From Pseudomonas sp. 7SR1 (lineage in GTDB: Bacteria; Pseudomonadota; Gammaproteobacteria; Pseudomonadales; Pseudomonadaceae): a stretch of DNA of 64,000 nt. The position numbers were made by a program, and so were the translations under genes. The first letter of the stretch is position 1. Each line of letters starts with the position of its first letter. The stretch is taken from NCBI RefSeq assembly GCF_900156465.1, contig NZ_LT707064.1, forward strand, positions 3,797,001-3,861,000, read 5' to 3'. Under the pieces are notes generated by a model that did not search any database, had not been told where the DNA came from, and saw nothing but the letters and a program-made list of their open reading frames with translations. Positions 25,813 to 35,049 of this stretch are shown here, piece by piece.

Positions 25813-27798
25813 ATGAGTCATAGCACTTCGCCCACCGCTGCGGCTGTGGGAAACACGGGCATGGTAGCCACGGCCTTATGGGGCTCGGACAAGATCGGCG
25901 GCATCACGGTCGATCCGGACGGTGCCATCTGGCTTGGCGCCTACAGCCGCCTGGGCCTGGGAGGCGAAGAGGATTCGGGCTTCACCGGCAGCCTGGTCCG
26001 GTTCAATGCCGACGGTAGCCTGGACCGCAGCTACAGTGCAGACGGCAAATCCCTCCTGCCTGTGTCGCTCGATATCGAGGACGGCGGTAATGCCGCGGTG
26101 CAGCCGGGCGGGGGCTACCTGGTGGCTCAGTACGTGAAAGTCGGCGATGCCTGGGTGTCGGGCGTAAGTCGTACCTTGGCTGACGGCCGCCTCGATACGA
26201 GTTTCGGCAACGGCGGAACCGCGACCGTGCCGTTCTACTGGAATGAATCTCTAGGCCAGCAAGCGTCGTTCTCCGTGCAGCGCGACGGCAGCTTTTTCGC
26301 GAGCGCTGCGTATCCCACTGGGGAAATCTATATCGCCCGCTTCGACGCGACGGGGGCCCTGGTCTCGTCTTTCGCAGAGGGCGGGGTCCTGCACCTGCCA
26401 GCATCCGTCGGCATTCAACCCCGCGGTACGATCGACGTTTCCCTGCAGGAAGACGGAAAAGTACTGGTCACGGGGCAGGACACCCTGACCCGCCTTAACC
26501 AGGACGGTACCCTGGATAGCAGCTTTGCCAACGGCGGCAGCCTGGCCCTGGATGTTCATGCAAACGCCCTCGTTATCCAGGAGGACGGCAAAATCCTGCT
26601 GGCGGGCGCCTCGGGCGGCGTGGCGACGGTCACGCGGCTCAACGCCGATGGCTCGCTCGACACCGGGTTCGGTGATCAGGGGCAGGTGAGCTGGGGCTCG
26701 CAAAGTGCGCCTTTCGCAGTCGCCGACATGGTGGTGCTGGCCGACGGCAGGGTGTTGATTGGGGGAAGCCAGGGGACGAAGGCGGACGGTTATCTGGCCG
26801 CCCTGGTTCAGTTGAACCCCGACGGTAGCCTGGATCACAGCTTCGGCAATCCCGACGACGGCTATTACCACCTTGACGGTAGCCAGAATGATGACTTCTT
26901 GCTGGGTACCGACTCGTTCGACGATGCCATCGTTGGCGGGGCCGGTAACGATCTGCTCGATGGCCAGCAAGGTCGCGACCTGCTGACGGGCGGCGTCGGG
27001 GCCGATACGTTCCGTTACGAGTCAGTCGCAGACAGCTACCGAACCGTAACCACGGCCCATAGCGACCGAATCACCGACTTCGACCCCAACACCGATACGA
27101 TCGATCTCTCATCCCTGGGCTTCCTCGGGCTGGGCAATGGACATGACGGAACGCTGGCGATACGAGTCAATGAAAGCGGAACGCGGACCTACCTCAAGAG
27201 TTTCGATGCCAACGCGGAGGGGGAACGCTTCGAATTGGTCTTCGACGGTGACTTGAGCCAAACGCTGAATGAAACCAATATCCTGTTCCAGCAAGCCAGG
27301 TTGACGGGCACCGAAGAGGCCGATCGTCTACAGGGCAACGCCCGAGGCGAAATCATCGAAGGGTTCGCGGGGGATGACCGCCTCTATGGCGCACTGGGAA
27401 ATGATGTGCTGGTAGGCGCAGAGGGCCGGGACCTGCTGGCAGGTGGCGGTAACAACGATGTGTTCCGCTTCGACGCGCTGAGCGACAGCTACCGTACCGC
27501 CACCGAAAACCACACGGATCGGCTGCTTGACTATACGGTGGGTGAAGACACCATCGATTTGTCCGCCCTGGGCTTTACCCGGCTGGGAAATGGCTACAAC
27601 GGCACGTTGGACGTGGTTGTCAATGAAGCCAAGAACCTGACCTACTTGAAGAGCTACGAAGCCGACGCCAATGGAGCTCGATTCGAGTTGAGCCTGGCAG
27701 GGGACCACTCCGGGTACCGTAACCTGGACATCATCTTCGCCGAGCCTGCGGGAGATGAAGTCTTCCAATTGATCGGAGTGACTGACCTCTGGGTGTGA
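25813..27798 (+). CDS. Large secreted protein: delta-60 repeat propeller plus two RTX/epimerase R-type modules
   Basis: 661 residues, no N-terminal signal peptide. Residues about 15-340 are six or more delta-60 repeats, each with a motif like LNADGSLDTGFGDQG or EDGKILLAG, expected to fold as a beta-propeller. Residues about 355-490 and 495-655 are two tandem C-terminal modules, each starting with calcium-binding nonapeptide turns (GGAGNDLLDGQQGRDLLTGG; GFAGDDRLYGALGNDVLVGAEG) followed by a GADTFRYESVADSYRT...DRITDFDPNTDTIDLSSLGFLGLG unit, as in the R modules of alginate C5-epimerases. The epimerase catalytic domain is absent. Type I secretion is inferred from the RTX turns, but no type I exporter is nearby. 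GGAGG lies seven bases before the chosen ATG; an ATG six bases earlier is too close to it. Confidence 0.85.
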   Translation: MSHSTSPTAAAVGNTGMVATALWGSDKIGGITVDPDGAIWLGAYSRLGLGGEEDSGFTGSLVRFNADGSLDRSYSADGKSLLPVSLDIEDGGNAAVQPGGGYLVAQYVKVGDAWVSGVSRTLADGRLDTSFGNGGTATVPFYWNESLGQQASFSVQRDGSFFASAAYPTGEIYIARFDATGALVSSFAEGGVLHLPASVGIQPRGTIDVSLQEDGKVLVTGQDTLTRLNQDGTLDSSFANGGSLALDVHANALVIQEDGKILLAGASGGVATVTRLNADGSLDTGFGDQGQVSWGSQSAPFAVADMVVLADGRVLIGGSQGTKADGYLAALVQLNPDGSLDHSFGNPDDGYYHLDGSQNDDFLLGTDSFDDAIVGGAGNDLLDGQQGRDLLTGGVGADTFRYESVADSYRTVTTAHSDRITDFDPNTDTIDLSSLGFLGLGNGHDGTLAIRVNESGTRTYLKSFDANAEGERFELVFDGDLSQTLNETNILFQQARLTGTEEADRLQGNARGEIIEGFAGDDRLYGALGNDVLVGAEGRDLLAGGGNNDVFRFDALSDSYRTATENHTDRLLDYTVGEDTIDLSALGFTRLGNGYNGTLDVVVNEAKNLTYLKSYEADANGARFELSLAGDHSGYRNLDIIFAEPAGDEVFQLIGVTDLWV

Positions 27799-27916
27799 AC
27801 GCCAACCTGGTCATTCCTTGCCTTGGGCCGATTCCTGAGCGGTCCAAGGCGCTATGCGCGTGGAAGACCTCCATATAGGGCAGCTTTAGGTCGATCGCTG
27901 GCCTTGGTCATTGCAC

Positions 27917-28801
27917 CTACCCAGCACTCAACCCCCTCAACACATCCAACACATGTTGCGTAGACCGCTCGACCTCGCCACCCCGGTGGGCAATCCCCAG
28001 TTCACGCCACAACAAGGGCTGCAATGGCCTCATGACGATTCGTGTATCGGGCAATGGCGTGGAGGCTTCATGGGGCAGTAACGTTGCGCCATAGCCGGCA
28101 GCCACCAGGCTTTTTATCGCATCGTTGTAGTTCAGTTGAATTCGCGGCGTAGGCTGGCGTTCATCATTGGCGAACCATTCCGACGTCAAGCGCGAAAGCC
28201 GTGTGGTGCTGTCGTTCAGAATCAAGGGTTGGGCGGCCAGCCAACCGGGTGTCACGATGTCCGGGCAGTCCCAGCGAGCCGGCAAGAAGGCCATGACCGG
28301 GTCGCGTCGCCATGGCTCGATCCGCAACCCCTTCACCGGGGGCTGTGGCAGCGCGACCAGGCCGATTTCCAACGAGCCCTCGGCAAGCTTCTTCAACGTC
28401 TCCTGGGAGGTAAGCACGGCGACCTGCACATCGATAGCGGGATGGCGTTGGTCTAACGTCTCCAACGCTTGCGGCAGCAACTGGGCGATGGCCCCTGTGG
28501 AGGCCCCCAGCCGCACACGCCCGGCCAAGCCCTGTACCTGACGCTCGACGTCCTCAAGCGCCTGTTCCGCATCCGCCAACAGGCGCCGCGCGCGGTCCAC
28601 CAGTGTTTCGCCAATCGTCGTAGGCTGAATGCGTCCACGGGTACGTGACAACAGCTGACCACCAACCCGCGACTCCAGATCGGTGATATGTAAGCTGACG
28701 GTGGGGGGCGCAAGGTGCAAGGCACGAGCGGCCTCGGCAAACGAGCCCAGGTCGACAATGGCTACCAAGGTGCGCAGGCGGTCCAGGCTGATTTCACGCA
28801 T
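27917..28801 (-). CDS. LysR-type regulator divergent from argC
   Basis: 294 residues. The helix-turn-helix domain at 1-60 reads LDRLRTLVAIVDLGSFAEAARALHLAPPTVSLHITDLESRVGGQLLSRTRGR. The effector domain has VRLGASTGAIAQLLPQALETLDQRHPAIDVQV and a C-terminal LLPHEA segment. The gene starts 114 bases from argC on the other strand, and a perfect 6-bp inverted repeat lies between them. This is the classical LysR arrangement, so control of argC is likely but unproven. The effector is unknown. Confidence 0.9.
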   Translation of the reverse strand: MREISLDRLRTLVAIVDLGSFAEAARALHLAPPTVSLHITDLESRVGGQLLSRTRGRIQPTTIGETLVDRARRLLADAEQALEDVERQVQGLAGRVRLGASTGAIAQLLPQALETLDQRHPAIDVQVAVLTSQETLKKLAEGSLEIGLVALPQPPVKGLRIEPWRRDPVMAFLPARWDCPDIVTPGWLAAQPLILNDSTTRLSRLTSEWFANDERQPTPRIQLNYNDAIKSLVAAGYGATLLPHEASTPLPDTRIVMRPLQPLLWRELGIAHRGGEVERSTQHVLDVLRGLSAG

Positions 28802-28813
28802 GGGTCATTCCAT

Positions 28814-28830
28814 ATTCAGGAAAACTGAAT
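28814..28830. promoter_or_regulatory. Perfect inverted repeat, LysR operator between lysR and argC
   Basis: ATTCAGGAAAACTGAAT has two 6-base arms (ATTCAG / CTGAAT) and a 5-base AT-rich centre, 12 bases upstream of the LysR start codon. Its shape and position fit an autoregulatory LysR recognition site. Confidence 0.65.
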
Positions 28831-28915
28831 TCAATCGTTTGGAAATTCAACTTTTACAATCTTAGCCGTTCCCTGAAGATGGAATCTCCTGATTTCCTGT
28901 GTCCGGGAGCTTTCC

Positions 28916-29839
28916 ATGGCGATTCCTCACCTGTTCATCGACGGCGACCAAGGCACCACCGGGTTGCAAATCCATCAGCGTTTAAGCGGGCGGACCGATC
29001 TGCGGCTTGTCACGCTCAGCTCCGAACATCGCAAGGATCCGCAACGCCGCGCTGAAATCATCAACGACTGCGACATCGCCATTCTTTGCTTGCCCGACCC
29101 GGCTGCACGCGACGCGGTAGCGAGCATCAGAAACCCCGCTGTACGGGTGATCGACGCAAGCTCCGCGCACCGTACCCATCCAGACTGGGTCTACGGTTTC
29201 GCGCAGATGAACGCGCAGCAGGCCAGACGAATCGCCACGGCGCGGCGGGTCAGCAACCCCGGTTGCTATCCCACGGGAGCGATAGGGCTGCTGCGTCCAT
29301 TGCTGGAGGCTGGGCTGCTGCCCACGGACTACCCGATGAGCATTCACGCCGTGTCGGGCTATTCCGGAAAAGGGCGCGTCGGCGTACAAGAGTATGAGGG
29401 TGAGGGCGCATCGCAGGCTCCCGCGTTCCAGGTCTACGGTCTGGGGTTGGCGCACAAACATATTCCGGAAATACAGCAGCACAGCGGTTTGACGGAGCGG
29501 CCGATGTTCGTACCGGCCTACGGGGTTTTTCGCCAGGGCATCGTGCTGACCATCCCGTTGCAACTTCGCTTGCTGGCGCCAGGCGTGGATGCGATGCGGT
29601 TGCATGCCTGCCTGATGCAGCACTACGCCGACGCCCCCTCTGTACAGGTCATGTCGATGCAAGAGGCTAAGGAGCTGACATACCTTGACCCCCAGGCCCT
29701 CAACGGGACTGACGGTTTGCGTTTAGTGGTGTGTGAAAATGACGAGACGGGACAGGTTCTGTTGGCGGCGGTATTCGACAATCTCGGGAAGGGGGCCGCT
29801 GGCGCGGCGGTGGAGAATCTGGATTTGATGATAGCGTGA
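28916..29839 (+). CDS. argC: N-acetyl-gamma-glutamyl-phosphate reductase, short (type 2) form
   Basis: 307 residues, the length of the short ArgC class rather than the 344-residue form usual for the main Pseudomonas argC. The N-terminal NADP-binding region has [17 protein letters not shown]. The active-site cysteine is C117 in [16 protein letters not shown], and [18 protein letters not shown] and [15 protein letters not shown] contain the substrate-binding residues. The enzyme reduces N-acetylglutamyl phosphate in arginine biosynthesis. It is not next to other arg genes but is divergent from a LysR regulator, so it is probably a second, differently regulated copy. A HAD phosphatase follows after 38 bases. 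Confidence 0.92.
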   Translation: MAIPHLFIDGDQGTTGLQIHQRLSGRTDLRLVTLSSEHRKDPQRRAEIINDCDIAILCLPDPAARDAVASIRNPAVRVIDASSAHRTHPDWVYGFAQMNAQQARRIATARRVSNPGCYPTGAIGLLRPLLEAGLLPTDYPMSIHAVSGYSGKGRVGVQEYEGEGASQAPAFQVYGLGLAHKHIPEIQQHSGLTERPMFVPAYGVFRQGIVLTIPLQLRLLAPGVDAMRLHACLMQHYADAPSVQVMSMQEAKELTYLDPQALNGTDGLRLVVCENDETGQVLLAAVFDNLGKGAAGAAVENLDLMIA

Positions 29840-29877
29840 GGATTTTTTCATCAGCATCGTGATCGCTAGGAGGGAGC

Positions 29878-30573
29878 TTGGCACCGAAAGCTATTCTGTT
29901 CGATCTGGACAACACGCTGACCCATCGTGCGCTCAGCATTGACCGCTACGTTGAGCGATTTCTGGATGAGTTCAAGGGTGAAATCTCGGGAGTGGACCCC
30001 CGTCGGATCTCCCATCTGATCGCACGCACCGATAACGGTGGGTATCTGCGACCGGAGTCTGAATACTCTTCCATCCGTGAGGCGGTTGGGTACACGTTGG
30101 CTCAGGAGTTGAAGTGGCGCGGGCCAATCGATCCCAAGCGATTGATCACCCATTGGATCAATCACTTTCCGAGCGCTGCGGTTGAAATGCCAGGCGCTGG
30201 CGCGATGATTCAAGCGCTTCGTCGCAAGGGAATTGCCATCGGTGTCATCTCCAATGGCGCCGAGCATTCGCGACGGCAGACCCTGAAGGCACTGCCCTTC
30301 GGGGATGCCATTGAGACGATGATTTGCTCTGAAACGTGGGGTGTTTCGAAACCGGCGCCTGAAATATTCCATCAGGGAGCGAAGGCATTGGGGGCCCGTC
30401 CCGAGCATTGCTGGTTTGTGGGGGATCACCCGCAGAATGATTACCTGGGTGCCACAGCCGCCGGAATGCTTGCCGTCTGGTTGAGTGGATTCCATCCGTG
30501 GCCCGCGAACATAGCACCAGCGGAGCGCTCCATTGAAACATTGAAAGAGCTCTTGGACATGCTTACAACCTGA
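29878..30573 (+). CDS. HAD-superfamily hydrolase with a TTG start
   Basis: 231 residues. HAD motifs in order: I, AILFDLDNTLTHRAL (two catalytic Asp, about residues 8 and 10); a helical cap with YVERFLDEFKGE; II, IGVISNGAEHSRRQTL; III, Lys in TWGVSKPAPEIF; IV, CWFVGDHPQNDYLGA. This is the subfamily IA pattern of small-molecule phosphatases such as phosphoglycolate or pyrimidine-nucleotide phosphatases; the substrate is unknown. The TTG at 29878 is preceded by AGGAGGG at the best distance and there is no nearby ATG, so TTG initiation is well supported. It lies 38 bases after argC and is probably co-transcribed. Confidence 0.88.
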   Translation: MAPKAILFDLDNTLTHRALSIDRYVERFLDEFKGEISGVDPRRISHLIARTDNGGYLRPESEYSSIREAVGYTLAQELKWRGPIDPKRLITHWINHFPSAAVEMPGAGAMIQALRRKGIAIGVISNGAEHSRRQTLKALPFGDAIETMICSETWGVSKPAPEIFHQGAKALGARPEHCWFVGDHPQNDYLGATAAGMLAVWLSGFHPWPANIAPAERSIETLKELLDMLTT

Positions 30574-30767
30574 TAGCGGTACCTGACGATCAATTGGCAT
30601 ATCACCGTCTAATCGACGTAGGTCTGCTGGATCAGATCGTGCACTGCTCGCCCTTTCTGACCAGACTTTGACCGAGTGGCTGCCCTCAGGGCTTGCTCCC
30701 CATCCGACCTTGGGTCGCCCCGTTTTTACACCCATCAAGGGGACGGATGCCGCAAGTTCTGACTAAT

Positions 30768-30782
30768 TGAAAGTCATTATCA
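30768..30782. promoter_or_regulatory. Fur box upstream of the sigma/FecR/receptor cassette
   Basis: TGAAAGTCATTATCA matches the 7-1-7 Fur consensus (TGATAATNATTATCA) at 12 of 14 defined positions. It lies 43 bases before the GTG start of the ECF sigma gene, so iron repression of the cassette is expected. Confidence 0.8.
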
Positions 30783-30824
30783 TTTGATATACTCTCGCGA
30801 TTCTTCCTTGCTAGAGTCGCATGC

Positions 30825-31331
30825 GTGTCCTGGCCATCCGATCCTCATTCCGCCGACGGCCAGTTCGAGAGCCATTCGAACGAACTGCTGCGCTTTCTCA
30901 CACGTCAGGTGAAGTGTGAAGAGCTGGCGGCCGACCTGCGCCAGGAAACCTGGTTGCGCTTTCGTCGGCGCGAGTCCGGGACGGAAATCGGCAATCTTCG
31001 CGCGTTTCTCTACCGCATCGCGCGCAACCTGATCATCGACTACCGCCGCCAGCAAAAATCCCGCCCGGTCGAGGAGCAGATATCCATCGAATTGGTCAGT
31101 GCCCAGCCGGGTCCGGAGCGAGCGGCAAGCGACGCCCAGCGCCTGGAGCGATTGCAGCGCGTGGTCGAGGGTTTGCCCCCGCACCTGCGCCAGGCGTTGT
31201 TGTGGAATCGCCTGGACGGGCTGACCCAGCGTGAGATCGGCGAGCGCCTGGGTGTCTCGGAAAGTATGGCCGGACGCTATATCCTGAAGGCCCTCGAACA
31301 CTGCCAGCAGCAGATGGACCCGCAGCCGTGA
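30825..31331 (+). CDS. ECF (FecI-like) sigma factor
   Basis: 168 residues from a GTG start; no in-frame ATG is available upstream. Region 2 reads DLRQETWLRFRRRESGTEIGNLRAFLYRIARNLIIDYRRQQ, and region 4 reads RLVVEGLPPHLRQALLWNRLDGLTQREIGERLGVSESMAGRYILKALEHC, typical of iron-starvation sigma factors. It directs RNA polymerase to the promoter of the cognate receptor when the anti-sigma FecR protein is signalled. A Fur box precedes it, and fecR overlaps its stop codon by four bases (GTGA). The third gene is the TonB receptor, so this is a complete cell-surface signalling unit. Confidence 0.93.
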   Translation: MSWPSDPHSADGQFESHSNELLRFLTRQVKCEELAADLRQETWLRFRRRESGTEIGNLRAFLYRIARNLIIDYRRQQKSRPVEEQISIELVSAQPGPERAASDAQRLERLQRVVEGLPPHLRQALLWNRLDGLTQREIGERLGVSESMAGRYILKALEHCQQQMDPQP

Positions 31332-32254
31332 ATCATCCTTCGCTTCTCGACCAGGCCCGACAGTGGCAGGTGCTGCTGCACTCCGGCCGCGCCACCGCTG
31401 CCGATCGCGCTGCCGCGCAGGCCTGGCGCCAGGCGGCGCCCGAGCACGAGCAGGCATTGCGGGAGGTGGAAGGGCTGTGGTCGTTGCTCGGCCAGATAGA
31501 ACGTTCGGCCGAGCAGCCTCAGGTGCGCGTGCTGCGTCGTCGTCGACTGTGGGCGGCTCCGCTGGCCTGCGCCGCGATGCTGTTGCTCGCCCTGTGGCTG
31601 CCGCGCGGCACCTGGATTGGCCTGTATGCCGACATCAGCACCCAGCCGGGCGAGGTGCGCGAGGTGCGTCTGGCCGATGGTTCGCTGTTGACCCTCAACG
31701 GCGATTCGGCGCTGGACTGGCAGTTTGTCGACGGTCGTCGCGAGGTCAGGCTGTACCGTGGCGAGGCGGATTTCCAGGTCGCCCATGACCCGGCCCGGCC
31801 GTTCATGGTCAGTGCCGGCGAGGCGCGCATCCGCGTCACCGGCACGCGCTTCGATGTGCGTCTGGAGGAGGGCGGTGTCGACCTCGCAGTCAGCGAGGGC
31901 CGAGTGCTGGCCTCCAGCGCGGGCGGCGAGCCGCGGCCCGTGGTCGGCGGGCAGCAGGTGCAGTGGCGCGGCGGGGCGCTGCAGGCGCCGCAAGCACTGG
32001 ATGCGCGCCAGCGCCTGGGCTGGCAGCGCGGCAAACTGGTGTTCCGCGACCGGCCCCTGGAGCAAGTGTTCGCCGAACTCGAGCGCAGCCAGTCTGCGCG
32101 GGTGCTGTTTGTCGATGACGCCGCTCGCCGCCTACAGGTGACCGGCGTGTTCGCCCTTGACGATCCGCAGGCGGTATTGAGCGCTGTGGAAACCACCTTG
32201 CCTGTGCGCCTGGTGCGCCTGCCGGGGTTGATCCTGGTCGCGTCACGTCGCTGA
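31328..32254 (+). CDS. FecR-type anti-sigma / sigma regulator
   Basis: 308 residues. The N-terminal cytoplasmic domain (about 1-75, HPSLLDQARQWQVLLHSGRATAADRAAAQAWRQAAPEHEQAL, the DUF4880 region) binds the sigma factor. A single membrane segment lies at about 78-96 (AAPLACAAMLLLALWLP). The FecR periplasmic domain follows (VREVRLADGSLLTLNGDSALDWQ, GEADFQVAHDPARPFMV, TRFDVRLEEGGVDLAVSEGRVLA). The C-terminal part (about 220-308) contacts the receptor's signalling domain. The GTG start overlaps the sigma gene by four bases. Together with the receptor it relays occupancy of the outer-membrane receptor to the sigma factor. Confidence 0.92.
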   Translation: MNHPSLLDQARQWQVLLHSGRATAADRAAAQAWRQAAPEHEQALREVEGLWSLLGQIERSAEQPQVRVLRRRRLWAAPLACAAMLLLALWLPRGTWIGLYADISTQPGEVREVRLADGSLLTLNGDSALDWQFVDGRREVRLYRGEADFQVAHDPARPFMVSAGEARIRVTGTRFDVRLEEGGVDLAVSEGRVLASSAGGEPRPVVGGQQVQWRGGALQAPQALDARQRLGWQRGKLVFRDRPLEQVFAELERSQSARVLFVDDAARRLQVTGVFALDDPQAVLSAVETTLPVRLVRLPGLILVASRR

Positions 32255-32385
32255 GACCCGCGCCGCGCCTGTACCTTCAAGAAAAAAGAAAATATTTGGG
32301 CGGCGATGGTTCAGAAATCATTGCCGCCTTCGTCTTCCGTTCCTGCAAATGCGACTTCTTCGTATTGATAGCCAAGGACATCAGC

Positions 32386-34785
32386 ATGCGGTCGACTTCC
32401 TTCCTCGCGGCGCTAGCCGTTCTCCCCCTGGCCATTACTGCCGCACAGGCGCAGGCCGTCGAGCTCGACGTGCCGGCCCAGCGCCTCGACTCGGCGCTCA
32501 CCGACTTCGCCGAGCAGGCCAATGTACGGCTGCTCTATGACGCCGGCCTGACCCGTGGCAGCGGCATGGTGCCGGCACTCAAGGGCGATTATTCGGTGGT
32601 CGACGGTCTGCAGCGGTTGCTGGAGGGCAGCGGCCTGACCTTCCAGGCCGGCGGCGACGGCACCATCACGCTGGTGCCGCTGCCCGAGCAGGGCGTGTTG
32701 GAGCTGGGTTCGACCACCATCAATGGAATCACCGAAGGTCGTGTCGACCTGCCGGCCGAGTACGCCGGCGGGGAGGCGGCGCGGGGTGCGCGCATCGGTG
32801 TGCTGGGCAACCAGGACATGCAAGATGTGCCCTTCGCTTTCTCCAGCTACACCTCCGAGTTGATCGAGAAGCGCCAGGCGCAGACCCTGGCCGATGTGCT
32901 GGCCAGCGATCCGGGCGTGCGTCAGTCGTTCGGTTTCGGCAACTTCTCCCAGGTGTTCGTCGTGCGCGGGTTCCAGCTGTTCAGCGACGACATTGCCTTC
33001 AACGGGCTCTACGGCATTCTGCCGCGCCAGATCATCTCCACCGAGTCGGTCGAGCGGGTCGAGGTATTCAAGGGGGCCAACGCCTTCGTCAATGGCGTAT
33101 CGCCGTCGGGCAGCGGTGTCGGCGGGGCGATCAACGTGGTCTCCAAGCGTGCCCAGGACACCCCCACGCGCAGCGCCACCCTGGACTATGCCAGCGACAG
33201 CCGGGTAGGCGGCCACCTCGACCTGGGCCAGCGCTTCGGCGAGGACAACCGCTTCGGCGTGCGGGTGAACCTGGCCCAGCGCGAGGGCGAGACCGCGGTG
33301 GACGATGAACACTCGCGCTTCAGCCTGGCCACCCTCGGTCTGGACTACCGCGGTGACCGTCTGCGCCTGTCTGCGGACTTCGGTTACCAGAAGCAGCGGG
33401 TCAACGAAGGGCGCTCGGTGGTCTACCTGACCACGACGGGGCCGACCAGCCGGCTCAATGGCAAGACGCCGTCGGCACCGGACTCCGACCACAACTACGC
33501 GCAACCCTGGAGCTGGTCGCAGCTCGAAGACACCTATGGCATGTTCAGCGCCGAGTATGACCTCTCGCCCAGTTGGACGGCCTACCTGAGCGCTGGCGGC
33601 AAATACACGCGGGAGAACGGTGTCTACGCCTCCAACTACGTCTATGGCGCGAATGGCGACGCCCGTATCGGCCGCCTCTATTCGCCGCTGGACCAGGAAA
33701 CCCTCAGCGCTGTCACCGGGCTGCGCGGCGAACTCGCCACCGGGCCGGTCAGCCACCGCATCAACCTGGCCGCCAATGGCATCTGGCAAGAGAAACGCAA
33801 CGCGTTCGAGTCCACCGCGGCGGGCAGTCGTGGCTTCGGCAACCTGTATGAGGGCCAGCCCGTGGCCGAGCCGCCGGCCACCAGCGTCTCCGGCGATATC
33901 CACGACCCGGACACCACCGCCAAGGTGCAGAACCGTAGCCTGGCGGTGTCCGACACCCTGGGCTTGCTCGACGATCGCGTGCTGCTGACCCTGGGCGTAC
34001 GCCGCCAGTCCATCGGCGCCGATGCCTGGAACGCGGCCAGCGGTGCCCGCACCTCCAACTATCAGGAAAGTATCACCACGCCGGCCTATGGCCTGGTGAT
34101 CAAACCCACCGAGTACCTGTCGCTCTATGCCAACCGCGTCGAGTCTCTGCAACAGGGCCCGACTGCGCCTGCCGCCGCACTCAACAACGGCGAGATGTTC
34201 GCGCCTTATCGCTCCAAGCAGACCGAGGTGGGCGCCAAGCTCGACTGGGGCACCTTCGGCGGCAGCCTCAGCCTGTTCCGCATCGAGCAGCCGCAAGGCG
34301 TGCTCGGCGGCGACGGCTACTACCGGGTGGATGCCGAGCAGCGCAATCGCGGCGTGGAATTGAGCCTGTTCGGCGAACCGCTGGACGGCCTGCGCCTGCT
34401 GAGCGGCGCCACCTGGACCAAAGCCGAACTGCGCGGCACCGCTGGCGGGCGCGACGATGGCAACCAGGCGGTGGGGGTGCCCAAATTCCAGTTCAATCTG
34501 GGCGCCGACTGGGATGTGCCCGGCTTGCCCGGGGTGAGCCTGAACGGCCTGCTACTGCGCACCGGCGGCCAGTTCGTAGACAGCGCCAACGAATACAGCA
34601 TCCCCGCCTGGACCCGCGTCGACCTGGGCGCACGCTATCGAACAAAGATGGATGGCCGCGCGCTGACCTTCAACGCGATGCTGGAGAACGTCGCCGACGA
34701 GAACTACTGGGCCTCGGCCAATGGTGGTTATCTGACCCAAGGGGCGCCGCGTATGCTGAAGGTGTCGGCTACTGTTGATTTCTGA
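32386..34785 (+). CDS. TonB-dependent siderophore receptor with N-terminal signalling (STN) domain
   Basis: 799 residues. The signal peptide is at about 1-25 (MRSTSFLAALAVLPLAITAAQAQA). The STN transducer domain spans about 26-105 (LDVPAQRLDSALTDFAEQANVRLLYDAGL ... GLQRLLEGSGLTFQ). The plug domain contains QTLADVLASDPGVRQSFGFGNFSQVFVVRGF and ESVERVEVFKGANAFVNGVSPSGSGVGGAINVVSK. A 22-strand outer-membrane barrel follows, ending in the aromatic residue F (KVSATVDF). It imports an Fe3+-siderophore and also signals to FecR through the STN domain. The ligand cannot be named. The ATG is preceded by AAGGA. It belongs to the Fur-controlled cassette starting at 30768. Confidence 0.93.
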   Translation: MRSTSFLAALAVLPLAITAAQAQAVELDVPAQRLDSALTDFAEQANVRLLYDAGLTRGSGMVPALKGDYSVVDGLQRLLEGSGLTFQAGGDGTITLVPLPEQGVLELGSTTINGITEGRVDLPAEYAGGEAARGARIGVLGNQDMQDVPFAFSSYTSELIEKRQAQTLADVLASDPGVRQSFGFGNFSQVFVVRGFQLFSDDIAFNGLYGILPRQIISTESVERVEVFKGANAFVNGVSPSGSGVGGAINVVSKRAQDTPTRSATLDYASDSRVGGHLDLGQRFGEDNRFGVRVNLAQREGETAVDDEHSRFSLATLGLDYRGDRLRLSADFGYQKQRVNEGRSVVYLTTTGPTSRLNGKTPSAPDSDHNYAQPWSWSQLEDTYGMFSAEYDLSPSWTAYLSAGGKYTRENGVYASNYVYGANGDARIGRLYSPLDQETLSAVTGLRGELATGPVSHRINLAANGIWQEKRNAFESTAAGSRGFGNLYEGQPVAEPPATSVSGDIHDPDTTAKVQNRSLAVSDTLGLLDDRVLLTLGVRRQSIGADAWNAASGARTSNYQESITTPAYGLVIKPTEYLSLYANRVESLQQGPTAPAAALNNGEMFAPYRSKQTEVGAKLDWGTFGGSLSLFRIEQPQGVLGGDGYYRVDAEQRNRGVELSLFGEPLDGLRLLSGATWTKAELRGTAGGRDDGNQAVGVPKFQFNLGADWDVPGLPGVSLNGLLLRTGGQFVDSANEYSIPAWTRVDLGARYRTKMDGRALTFNAMLENVADENYWASANGGYLTQGAPRMLKVSATVDF

Positions 34786-35049
34786 GGTTGCCGGCGATTA
34801 ACGAGGCGCCGTCGCAAGTTGTGTGATTATGCGAAAGGCGGTTTTGCCAGACGCTCCGAGAGGCTGCATTTGCGGCCTCTGTCGTCGGCTGGAGTCAGCC
34901 AGAAACCGCCACTGCAATCGCGGCATCCGAGCCTATCTTCGTGCACACGGCAGCGCTCCGTAAAAAGGGGCAGTCTGTCGTTTTCCACAAGCCTGCTATT
35001 ACACGCCACAGGCTCGGCTCAGCCCCGTCAAGCTCGACGAGCACAGGTA
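34786..35049. other. Gene-free stretch with a collapsed GATAATA-family remnant
   Basis: At 34960-34986 the sequence TAAAAAGGGGCAG is followed directly by TCTGTCGTTTTCC, the two arms of the hairpin repeat family joined without the loop. This may be a degenerate copy. Nothing else was recognised between the receptor and cynR, which converge here. Confidence 0.4.
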
